A stretch of DNA of 14,448 nt, taken from CAZHUM01 sp046484045. GTDB lineage: Archaea; Thermoplasmatota; Thermoplasmata; Halarchaeoplasmatales; Halarchaeoplasmataceae. Location of the stretch: positions 1 to 14,448 of the forward strand of contig JAWOBZ010000093.1 of NCBI GenBank assembly GCA_046484045.1. The letters run 5' to 3'. A program made the translations under genes and the position numbers. Shown one piece after another: positions 1 through 7,800 of this stretch; the stretch's first letter is position 1; every line of letters starts with the position of its first letter. The notes beneath the pieces were generated by a model that saw only the letters and a program-made list of their open reading frames with translations, made no database searches and was not told where the DNA came from.

Positions 1-30
1 ATAGAAGACGTTCTAGATAATTATCGCTCT

Positions 31-846
31 ATGCCCCCGATCCCATGGGGAGGAGATAACCCACAGATAATGGGAGTACTGAACGTAACCCCGGACAGTT
101 TCTACGATGGAGGTGATTTCGACTCTCTAGAAAAAGCCGTGGAACAAGCGGTCAAGATGGAGAAAGAGGGTGCTTCAGTCATAGATATCGGTGGAGAGAG
201 CACCAGACCGGGCAGCGAGAAGATATCCCTAGAGGAAGAACTGGACAGGGTCATACCGGTCATAGAAGCGGTGAAGGAAAAGGTGAACGTCCCGATCAGT
301 ATAGATACGTACAAGCCGGAGATCGCTGAGGCTGCGGTAGAAAGCGGTGCCGAGATAGTCAACGATATCTACGCTCTGAGGAAAAAGGGCATGGCACGGA
401 CGGTGGCAGAACTAGACGTTCCAGTGATCATCATGCACATGCAGGGTACACCGGAAACCATGCAGGACAACCCAAGCTACGACGATGTGATAACGGAGGT
501 CTACGGCTTCTTGCAGTACAGGGCTAAAGAAGCCGAGAAAGCCGGGATATCCCCGGAGAACATCGTCATCGATCCCGGCATAGGTTTTGGTAAGAGAACG
601 GAGCACAACCTCGAGATAATTAACAGACTCGACGAGTTCACCTGCATGGGTTACCCAGTGTTGCTGGGGGCATCTAGGAAGAGGTACTTAGCGGGCGTGT
701 TGGATAAGGACGTGGATGAACGCCTTTTCGGTACCGTGGCGGTAAGCGCCCTAGCGGTGAGTAAATCCGTCTCCATTCTGCGGGTTCACGATGTAGAGGA
801 GAACCTAGACGCGCTCAAGACCATACGTGCGATAACCGAAGTGTAG
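31..846 (+). CDS. folP: Dihydropteroate synthase
   Basis: This enzyme condenses the pterin pyrophosphate with p-aminobenzoate (or a related arylamine) to form dihydropteroate, a cytoplasmic step of folate-type cofactor synthesis. The 271 residues form a TIM barrel carrying every family signature: MGVLNVTPDSF at 14-24, GGESTRPG at 54-61, the IDT strand with Asp92, Asn111-Asp112, HMQG at 136-139, DPGIGFGK at 181-188 (pterin-pocket Asp181 and Lys188), GASRK at 213-217, and RVHDV with Arg251 and His253. It is close to the bacterial form in length and motif spacing. The ATG at 31 is the first one visible, but the frame is open to the window edge and no Shine-Dalgarno precedes it, so the true start may lie upstream. 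An alternative start is the ATG at 70, which has GGAGGAGAT about 12 bases before it but would remove the first beta strand. The function call is firm; the start is not. Confidence 0.93.
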   Translation: MPPIPWGGDNPQIMGVLNVTPDSFYDGGDFDSLEKAVEQAVKMEKEGASVIDIGGESTRPGSEKISLEEELDRVIPVIEAVKEKVNVPISIDTYKPEIAEAAVESGAEIVNDIYALRKKGMARTVAELDVPVIIMHMQGTPETMQDNPSYDDVITEVYGFLQYRAKEAEKAGISPENIVIDPGIGFGKRTEHNLEIINRLDEFTCMGYPVLLGASRKRYLAGVLDKDVDERLFGTVAVSALAVSKSVSILRVHDVEENLDALKTIRAITEV

Positions 847-853
847 ATTTTTT
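847..853 (+). terminator. T-rich terminator candidate after folP
   Basis: A run of six T begins two bases after the folP stop codon and lies just before the purP box A. Archaeal RNA polymerase can terminate at short T runs without a hairpin. The run is short, so this is a weak call. Confidence 0.3.
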
Positions 854-860
854 GGAAAGA

Positions 861-869
861 ATTAAAAAC
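861..869 (+). promoter_or_regulatory. Box A (TATA) promoter of purP
   Basis: ATTAAAAAC is preceded by a purine-rich GGAAAGA that could serve as the TFB recognition element. Its centre lies about 25 bases before the purP ATG at 890. That spacing would place the transcript start at the start codon, giving a leaderless mRNA; no Shine-Dalgarno precedes the ATG. It also implies purP-nep1 is a separate transcript from folP. Confidence 0.55.
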
Positions 870-889
870 CCCTTTCCCGTATTCACTAT

Positions 890-1960
890 ATGGTTGATAA
901 GAAAAAGATCGCCCGAATTTTGGAGGATTACGATAAGGACGAGATCACCATAGGCACTGTTTGTTCACATTCCAGCATGCAGATCTTCGACGGTGCCAGG
1001 AAAGAGGGATTCAAGACATTGGGTATAGGCTTCAAAGAGCGTCCCAGATTTTACGATGCGTTCCCCAAGGGAAAACCGGATCAGTTCATGATCTTAGATG
1101 ACTACATGGAGATAATGGATAAAACCGACGAACTGATAGAAGAAAACGTTATCATCATCCCTCACGGTTCGTTCGTGGAGTACCTTGGAGCGGAGAATTT
1201 TAAAGAATTAGAACTACCCACCTTCGGGAACAGAAACGTGCTGAACTGGGAATCCGATAGGGACAAAGAAAGGGAATGGCTGACCAGCGCCGGGATCTCT
1301 ATGCCCGGAATAATCTCAGATCCCAAAGATATCGACGAACCGGTACTTGTAAAATACCACGGTGCAAAAGGAGGAAGAGGTTTTTTCATAGCGAAGGATT
1401 ACAACGACTTCAAGCTGGGGATAGATCATACCCAGGAGTATCATATACAGGAATATATCATGGGGACGAGGTACTATCTGCATTACTTCTTCTCCCCCAT
1501 AAAAGAAGAAGGCTACAAGATTGATCGAGGTGTAATAGAGATGCTCTCAATAGATAGGAGGGACGAGAGCAACATAGACGAGATGTATAAACTCGGTTCC
1601 CAAGAAGAACTCAGAAAGATGAGGGTGTTCCCCTCCTTCGTAGTCACCGGTAATATCCCGGTGGTATTAAGGGAGAGTTTACTTCCAAAAGTGTTCGATA
1701 TGGGAGAAAAAGCGGTAGACCGCGCCTACGAACTCTTCGGCGGTTTGTACGGTTCTTTCTGCCTCGAGACCATCGTGACGGAAGAGCTCGAATTCAAGGT
1801 GTTCGAGATATCATCTCGTATAGTAGCTGGCACAAATCCTTTTATATCGGGTTCGCCATATTCCGATCTGATGGAAGAAAATCTCTCTACAGGAAGGAGA
1901 ATATCCAGGGAGATAAAGTTGGGTCTAGAGAGAGACAAATTGCATAAGATAATATCTTAG
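890..1960 (+). CDS. purP: 5-formaminoimidazole-4-carboxamide ribonucleotide synthetase PurP (formate-dependent)
   Basis: PurP converts AICAR, formate and ATP to FAICAR, the penultimate step of archaeal IMP synthesis, replacing the formyl-folate-dependent PurH transformylase. The 356 residues match the usual length of about 360. Visible family signatures are GTVCSHSSMQIFDGARKEGF (22-41), the substrate-binding stretch around IIPHGSFVEYLG (89-100), the ATP-grasp segment VLVKYHGAKGGRGFF (152-166), YIMGTRYYLHYF (189-200), and the metal-binding tail FEISSRIVAGTN (305-316) with Glu307 and Asn316. The start is supported by a box A about 25 bases upstream. nep1 follows after 10 bases, so the two genes are probably co-transcribed. 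It is an intact, ordinary PurP. Confidence 0.95.
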   Translation: MVDKKKIARILEDYDKDEITIGTVCSHSSMQIFDGARKEGFKTLGIGFKERPRFYDAFPKGKPDQFMILDDYMEIMDKTDELIEENVIIIPHGSFVEYLGAENFKELELPTFGNRNVLNWESDRDKEREWLTSAGISMPGIISDPKDIDEPVLVKYHGAKGGRGFFIAKDYNDFKLGIDHTQEYHIQEYIMGTRYYLHYFFSPIKEEGYKIDRGVIEMLSIDRRDESNIDEMYKLGSQEELRKMRVFPSFVVTGNIPVVLRESLLPKVFDMGEKAVDRAYELFGGLYGSFCLETIVTEELEFKVFEISSRIVAGTNPFISGSPYSDLMEENLSTGRRISREIKLGLERDKLHKIIS

Positions 1961-1970
1961 AGATGATAAT

Positions 1971-2480
1971 ATGCTCAAATTAGTGTTAGCGGACAGCCAG
2001 CTTTTTGAAGACCCCGAACTGATCCATTTTACACTGCTTCTAGCTACGGATTCCAGCCTCGCCATTGAAAGGGAATTGAAGACCATAGTTCATACACGCA
2101 AAAACAACCTATTTATATTTGAACCGGATACTGAGATACCAGACGAGCTCGAAGATTTTAAGAAATACATATCTATGACTCTTAAAGGCGATCCCCCACA
2201 CGGATGGGACCACAAAAAGCAATCCTTGATGGACTTTTTGAAAAACGAAGTTGGTAACAAGATAGTCATGTCTCCCAAAGGTGATAAGAAGGACCCGATA
2301 AACGTGTTCTCCAGAGCAGAGGACTACATCGTAGTTATAGGTGGTTTTAAAGGCGGGGATTTCGTCAGCCCGGTTTACGATTGGGCAGACACGGCGATAT
2401 CGATCTCTGATAGACTATTAAAAACTTGGACGGTAGCGGCAGAGGTCATGGTGGCCTATCGGTACTGTTCACTCGAATAG
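1971..2480 (+). CDS. nep1: Ribosome biogenesis SPOUT methyltransferase Nep1 (Emg1), short form
   Basis: Nep1 methylates N1 of a pseudouridine in 16S rRNA and helps assemble the small subunit. The match is through the core: PELIHFTLLLATDSSLA (15-31), the strand KTIVHT, the region EPDTEIPDELEDFKKY (aligning with the family's NPETRLPR...RFLG), KIVMSPKG, IGGFKGG, and the C-terminal TWTVAAEVMVAYRY knot helix. At 169 residues it is about 35 shorter than the 205-residue Methanocaldococcus protein. The segment between the first strand (MLKLVLADS) and the IH.TLL strand is almost absent, and the usual GRPD reads EDPE. An in-frame stop at 1950-1952 rules out a longer N-terminus. It follows purP by 10 bases, and its last 12 bases overlap the convergent DUF89 gene. 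The family call is good; whether the shortened form keeps the same RNA target is open. Confidence 0.82.
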   Translation: MLKLVLADSQLFEDPELIHFTLLLATDSSLAIERELKTIVHTRKNNLFIFEPDTEIPDELEDFKKYISMTLKGDPPHGWDHKKQSLMDFLKNEVGNKIVMSPKGDKKDPINVFSRAEDYIVVIGGFKGGDFVSPVYDWADTAISISDRLLKTWTVAAEVMVAYRYCSLE

Positions 2481-3329
2481 CTTGACTATGTTTTTTTCGT
2501 AGGGAACATCCATTGCTTTAGAGACTGGTATACACTTACTGCGGGTAAAGTAGGCTATGGGTCGATAGTCGGTTTCTGAAAACGATTCCCAGTTTGCCAT
2601 CCCCTTGGCGATAATAACATCCGCCTTATCAAGATGATCTTTTAATCCTTGAGGCATGTCCCAGAAGGGTATGCCGATAGCGTATCTTTCCGTGGTGATG
2701 AGTTCGTCTGCGATCTCATCCACACCGTATTTTATGGCGTCCTCCATGGTTGCATCCGTGATTATCGGTTCTCCTTTGACGACGACGGTTAGGTGGACGC
2801 CGTACTCTTTGATCTTCTTCATCAGCAGAGTGTCCAAAACGATCTCACCTGCATTATCGGTAAAGTAGATCACATCCTCAGCATCTTCCAATAAACCTTT
2901 TACATTTTCCGTATCGTCGTAGCCCAGTCCCTCCTCGATTATGCCTTCGAACTCTTCTAGGAAGTAATCAGGCGAATCGAGATCGTCCCGGTAACCGAAA
3001 TCAAGTACGTTGCCGGCGATGGAGACCAGGGCGGCGCCTTTGAACCCCTTCTCTTCCACGATCTCTTCTGCTCTAGGCAGAAGTTTTTCAGCCGCCTCGT
3101 TGCTCCAGTTCTTCAATTCCTTGTAGGGATCATCGGTGCCCAGTATATCGTAAACCCTTTTATGCACCTCGGTGGCGACTTCAGCAGAGACGCATCCAGG
3201 TTCAAATCTATCGTTCAATATGCTGAGCGCTTCCTCGATGACCTTCCTTTCTTTCGATTCATCAACTATCCTCGCTTCGAAAACACATCTTTTCAAGAGA
3301 CACGGTACACATTCTGGCTGCATCTTCAC
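2469..3329 (-). CDS. DUF89/ARMT1-family metal-dependent phosphatase (archaeal type)
   Basis: DUF89 proteins are metal-dependent phosphatases thought to clear damaged or unwanted phosphometabolites; the substrate here cannot be read from sequence. Numbered from the chosen GTG, the 286 residues show the archaeal N-terminal PECVPC CxxC motif (Cys7, Cys10), AGNVLDFG near 105-112, the diagnostic TDNAGE near 157-162, VVKGEPIITDAT near 183-194 with its conserved Asp, and AKGMANWE near 241-248. I chose the GTG at 3329, giving MKMQPECVPC, because GAGGTG lies six bases before it. A TTG at 3347 would add six residues without a ribosome site; the ATG at 3323 is also possible. The gene ends 12 bases inside nep1 (convergent overlap) and is divergent from mptA. 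A role linked to cofactor repair is only a guess from the neighbourhood. Confidence 0.85.
   Translation of the reverse strand: MKMQPECVPCLLKRCVFEARIVDESKERKVIEEALSILNDRFEPGCVSAEVATEVHKRVYDILGTDDPYKELKNWSNEAAEKLLPRAEEIVEEKGFKGAALVSIAGNVLDFGYRDDLDSPDYFLEEFEGIIEEGLGYDDTENVKGLLEDAEDVIYFTDNAGEIVLDTLLMKKIKEYGVHLTVVVKGEPIITDATMEDAIKYGVDEIADELITTERYAIGIPFWDMPQGLKDHLDKADVIIAKGMANWESFSETDYRPIAYFTRSKCIPVSKAMDVPYEKNIVKLFE
2491..2497 (+). terminator. T-run terminator candidate for purP-nep1
   Basis: Seven consecutive T lie 10 bases after the nep1 stop, inside the 3' end of the convergent DUF89 gene. A T run at this place fits archaeal intrinsic termination, but it also encodes Lys-Asn residues of the opposing gene, so it may be coincidental. 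Confidence 0.35.
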
Positions 3330-3335
3330 ATTAAA

Positions 3336-3341
3336 CACCTC
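3336..3341 (-). promoter_or_regulatory. Shine-Dalgarno site deciding the DUF89 start
   Basis: GAGGTG on the minus strand is followed by the six-base spacer TTTAAT and then the GTG at 3329. It favours GTG (or the ATG six bases further on) over the upstream TTG at 3347. It shows that this gene, unlike several neighbours, uses a leadered mRNA. Confidence 0.5.
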
Positions 3342-3427
3342 ATGCAACTCTTTTGTAGATATTCAAACTACCGATCATTCCATCTTTTACAGGCATAATT
3401 ACACAGGTTATGATGAAATACAGGGTG

Positions 3428-3436
3428 TATATAAAT
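3428..3436 (-). promoter_or_regulatory. Box A candidate for the DUF89 gene
   Basis: The minus strand reads ATTTATATA, the best TATA-like element upstream of the DUF89 gene. A start about 25 bases downstream would give a 5' leader of roughly 70-75 bases, consistent with the Shine-Dalgarno site seen near the start codon. Position-based call only. Confidence 0.4.
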
Positions 3437-3471
3437 GGAAGGGTGATAGCTTTCGAATGAAAAAAACCGAA

Positions 3472-3483
3472 TTATTTAATAAT
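3472..3483 (+). promoter_or_regulatory. Box A promoter of mptA
   Basis: TTATTTAATAAT, preceded by AACCGAA, is centred about 27 bases before the mptA ATG. This predicts transcription starting at or next to the start codon; no Shine-Dalgarno is present. It shares the 175-base gap with the divergent DUF89 gene. Confidence 0.55.
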
Positions 3484-3504
3484 AATGTCCTTTAATACAT
3501 CAGT

Positions 3505-4434
3505 ATGACTTCGACCCCGAGCGACGACAAAGACGATCCGCGGGCGGACGCATCCTCACTGGATGTACAGAATCTAGCTGCAAAACAGCGTTTCAAACTG
3601 ACAAGGGTCGGGGTTACCGGCGTAAAGAAACCGATCGTAGTCAAAAGGCCTTGGGGTAAGGTGACCCTGAATGCGGGTATAGACGTCTACGTTGACCTCC
3701 CATCGACCATGAAAGGTTCGCACATGAGCAGGAACGTGGAGGTCACTGGTGAGGTCGTTGATAAGAGTGTAAGGGAACCGGTGGAGAGCTTAGAAAAGTT
3801 AACCTCGGAGATGTGCGACATCCTTCTTCAAAGGCACGAATACGCATCCTATTCCGAAGTGGATATACGGGCGGACTACTTTTTGGAGAGGGAATCACCA
3901 TTGGGGAGGAAGAGCCTGGAAAACTACGAAATTCGTGCGAAAACAGAGGCTTTGAAGGGAGAAAAAAAGAGGACATACATCGGTGTGACCGTGGTTGGTC
4001 TGAACGCCTGCCCCTGCGCTATGGAGACCGTTAAGGAGTATTATAAGGAAAGCCATCCTGAGCACAAAGAATGCATAGAAGCATTACCCTTCTTAACGCA
4101 CAACCAGCGCAACATATCTACTGTCATGATAGAGGTGCCCGATGGAAAGAACGTAGAGGTCAACGACCTGATAGATATCACAGAATCCTCCTTATCTTCT
4201 CCGACGAGAGAGATATTGAAAAGGCAGGACGAAGCAAGGATCGTTATCGGTGCCCATGAAAATCCAAAGTTCGTTGAAGACGTGGTCAGAGATATATTGG
4301 CTCGGATATTGGAGAAGTACGACGATTTTCCAGATGAAACACATATCTCGGTTAAAAGCGAGAGTGAGGAATCGATCCATAAACACAACGCATTCGCAGA
4401 AAGGGTGACAACGTTCGGAGAGTTAAGAGAATAG
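3505..4434 (+). CDS. mptA: GTP cyclohydrolase MptA (FolE2/GCYH-IB family)
   Basis: MptA is the Fe(II)-dependent archaeal GTP cyclohydrolase that opens the pterin branch, making 7,8-dihydroneopterin 2',3'-cyclic phosphate on the way to methanopterin or folate cofactors. The 309 residues show the family signatures in order: GVTGVKKPI near 36-44, KGSHMSRN at 70-77, GLNACPCAM at 165-173 (metal or catalytic Cys169 and Cys171), FLTHNQR at 196-202, and the C-terminal SESEESIHKHNAFAE near 285-299. The first 22 residues are acidic, low-complexity and unlike the family, so they are probably a flexible tail. The start is supported by a box A 27 bases upstream. The stop codon lies one base from the stop of the convergent giant surface-protein gene. 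It is in the same neighbourhood as folP, which acts later in the same cofactor route. Confidence 0.93.
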   Translation: MTSTPSDDKDDPRADASSLDVQNLAAKQRFKLTRVGVTGVKKPIVVKRPWGKVTLNAGIDVYVDLPSTMKGSHMSRNVEVTGEVVDKSVREPVESLEKLTSEMCDILLQRHEYASYSEVDIRADYFLERESPLGRKSLENYEIRAKTEALKGEKKRTYIGVTVVGLNACPCAMETVKEYYKESHPEHKECIEALPFLTHNQRNISTVMIEVPDGKNVEVNDLIDITESSLSSPTREILKRQDEARIVIGAHENPKFVEDVVRDILARILEKYDDFPDETHISVKSESEESIHKHNAFAERVTTFGELRE

Positions 4435-4435
4435 A

Positions 4436-4852
4436 TCAGAACGTATCTTCGTGGTATTTCCCTTCGAATTTGACAAATTTTTCCATCATCTCCTCGATAC
4501 CAGGGAGATTTTCAAGGTCACCGTCCCATTTTTTCAACTCCTCGTCGTACCTTTTCTCGATATCGACGGCGAAGTTCTTGATGCTCTCGTAAGCCCATTT
4601 TGGCTCATCACCAGAGAAAAACACTGCCAGGGTGATGTATTTACCTTGATGCACCAGTACTTTCTTATCACCGTAGTCCATGCGCTTCAACCCCTTCTCT
4701 CTTTCCTGGGAAAAAGCATCTTCGACAAAATTTTCCACCGCGGTGAACATACCGGCGAGTATATCTTCATCTCTTTCAGCTTTTAGGGTCCTAGTAGTAT
4801 GCTTGATGAGCACTCCCGATCTGTGGATCAGGAACACGTCTTCAATGGTGTA
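4436..4852 (-). other. Cytoplasmic longin/roadblock-like domain of the surface protein
   Basis: Residues 1344-1481 follow the membrane helix and a positive QRDK stop. The predicted order is two strands, a helix (DEDILAGMFTAVENFVEDAF), three strands, then a second helix (WAYESIKNFAVDIEKRYDEE), the topology of the roadblock/longin class. A charged tail rich in Glu and Lys follows. The fold call is from pattern reading; a structure prediction would settle it. Confidence 0.6.
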
Positions 4853-7800
4853 TTTATCTCTCTGAGTCAGATAATAAGCCGCCCCTATCAAAAAGATGGG
4901 AACCAGTGCTACAAGCCCCCATTCAATCAATCCAAAACCCCCGGTTTCTTCTCTCTTTATCTCGACCTCGAGCCTTGTGCTGTCGCTGAGCTCTCCATCG
5001 CTCACGTTCACCCATATGATGTACTCCCCTTCTTCGTCGAATGTAAACAACACCTTGTGTTGTACTATCTCCACGTGGGAACTGTTCGAGCTGATCGTCA
5101 GTTCGTGGATCTCGTTGTCTATGTCAGATAGATACGGTTCTACATCGAGGATCCAACTTTTACCAACCTCACCTTCCTGTTTTGGGATACCTTCGATGAC
5201 CGGTGGATCGTTGACCGGTATCACCGTGACTAGGAGCGAATCCTCCATCAATGCACCTTTGGGGTCCGTTCCTCTGATCGTGATTAATTCATGGCCGTTC
5301 CAATCTGGTGGAGCGAAGAAATCCACGGAATGGTTACCATGGATGGAGACCGTGATATTCTCGTTTCCCGATGTGTAGAAAATGGTTTCACTGTCCACGT
5401 CGATAAAATGATCGTCGAGGTCGAATGCATTCGTCATCTTTTCGTCTTCGTAGAACGTGACGTCGTGGAGCGGCATGATCAGTTCCGGTGGATAATTATC
5501 ATCGACGGTGATACTAGTCACACCGAATGTAGAATCGATACCGTCTGAAACGTAGACCGTCAGTGAGATAGTGTAAGGTATGGTCAGCGAGCCGTATTCA
5601 GCGGGATAAACCATGGTCATCTTCGTGTCTTCAACGGTGATATGATCGGGTTCAGAAGTGGAGATCTTCAATTCGTCAACAGTGTTATCAGAATCCGAGA
5701 CGTACCATCCGAGATCGAAGGTATAAGGGTGATCGTAATGTATCACGAATGGAGGCAGCTGTTTGATCGAGGGAGGGTCGTTAACTGCTATCACGGTCAC
5801 GTTGATGGTCTGCTCGACGATGGCCCCCGTAGGATCTTGTGCCCTGAAAGTAACCCTCTCCTTTCCGTTCCACTCACTGTAAGCGTGCATGTCCACCGTG
5901 TGGTTATCGTGTATCGTTATGTTCAGATGGGTGTATCCATAGCTCATGTAAAGACTGTCTTCATCAGGGTCCATTATGTAATCATCCAGGTCGAAAACGT
6001 TACTTTTGATCTCACCCTCGAAAATAGACACGTCCGGTAACCTTTTTACATTCGCCGGTGGATAGTTGTCCGTCACCGTCACTTTTATGAATCTCTCGCT
6101 GGTCTTATCTCCATCTGATACCGATATCTTGACGAAGATTTCCTCACCGACCATATCTTCGGGATAATCGAATGTTACCCTAAGACCTCTCACCGAGGTA
6201 TGATCCGGGTCATCGGTGGAGAGAGAAAGTTCCTCCTCTTCGTTATCCACGTCCGAGATGTACGGCGAAAAGTCGAATGAATATTCCTCGTCATAATGAA
6301 CGTAAAGATCTGGACATTCTGAGATGACAGGAGCATCGTTCACCGGCGTAACGTTCACCCATGCGGATTGGCTGACCTTGTTTTCATCCCTATCCACCAG
6401 CCAGTAGGTGATCTCCATAGAACCGTGCTCATCCCTTTTAGATATGAATGAAATGATATGATTGCCCGTTTGGTTCTCACCGGCCGTGGACAGGATAGAG
6501 GTGTTCACCCCAGTCGTGTACCACTTCAACTCCGACAAAGAGTCCTGGGGATCGCTGGCGTGTTCACTCAGATCGAGTTGATGGACCCCGAAATCTTCCT
6601 CAAGCACGATGTCGGGGATGGCCCCTTTAATCGAAGGGTCCTGCTCGGTGAGGACGCTCACGGTGGTCGAATTTTGTAAACCACCGGAGATAGAAAATAC
6701 CGTCGCTTCACCGGTAGATATTGATGACACGTTAGTACTCTTCCCTCTAACGGGGTTCACTTGAACGACATCTGTATCGTCAGATGCCCAATCGGTAACG
6801 ATATCTCTGAGGTACCCATGGGTCCTGTTGTAACCCGCGGAGAAGAGGGTTTCAGTTTCATTTAGTTTAAGGGTAAGATCGCTCACGCTCTCTCCTCCCC
6901 CGCCGCTTTCCGTTCTTATCTGGATGATGTCGATTTCCGGTGAAAGGACGGTCAGATTGACGGTATCTTCTATATCAGAAGAATATGATGCCTTCCATCG
7001 CATTTCTCCCGGGCTCATACCGCTGTACAGGGTGCTGTTGGTACCCGTTGAGGGGGTGGTTTCAGCATCCGTCCCGTCGTTGATAACGCTCCATGTAACC
7101 TCCACGTCTTTTACATATCCTATAGTGTTATTGTAACCCGCGGAGAATCCGGTTATGTAATTATCTAAATAGATATCTTGATCTTGAATCTGACCCGTTC
7201 CAGAACCTTCTTCTGGTACGATTTCGATGTAATCTATACCAGCTTCCCTCACTGTAAACATAACACTATCGGAAAAATTACCATAAGTTGCGTTGAACCA
7301 AACATACCCTGATTCGTTCCCTAAGAAGATAGAGCTTGTGTTCCCCGTACTTGCCCCCACTAATTTTGAATCTCCTCCATCAGCAGTCCAGGTCGCATTG
7401 AATGTCCCTATATATCCGGCTGTATCATTGTAGCCTGAACAGTATCCGCTTACGGTCTCATTGACATTGACTTCCGTATCGGTAATGGAAGTGCCACCTT
7501 CAGATTCGGTAATATCGATATAATCGAGTTCAGCTGTATTGACTTCGAAATCGAGTGTCCGGTTGTGATATTCACCATTAGAAAAATATGAACAGTGCCA
7601 GCTGACCGTCCCCGCCCCCGTGCCGACGTCGATCCAACTCGAGTTAGACGGCGTTGGACCCACGGAAGGATTGGTCCCTACATCACCCGAAGCACTCCAG
7701 TTCGCATCGACCGTTCCGATATACCCCACTGTTCCGTTGTATGCTGAACAGTTGCCCCACTCGGTGTAACCCACGGGCACGGTTTTATTATCTAGTCGTG

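Noticed and set aside
3..20. Possible end of an upstream gene in frame 3 (stop TAA at 18-20)
   Set aside because: Only five codons are visible, and the folP frame is also open here, so neither can be preferred.
3330..3347. Longer DUF89 start at the TTG at 3347
   Set aside because: TTG is a rare start, has no ribosome site, and the family usually starts just before the PECVPC motif, as the GTG at 3329 does.
3172..3495. Open frame of 107 residues on the + strand across the DUF89 5' end and intergenic region
   Set aside because: It is mostly antisense to a well-supported gene, has no recognisable motif, and would overlap the mptA promoter.
4896..5378. Open frame of 160 residues on the + strand inside the surface-protein gene
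   Set aside because: Its Ser/Thr-rich, low-complexity product is what the antisense of the surface protein would give, with no ribosome site or domain.
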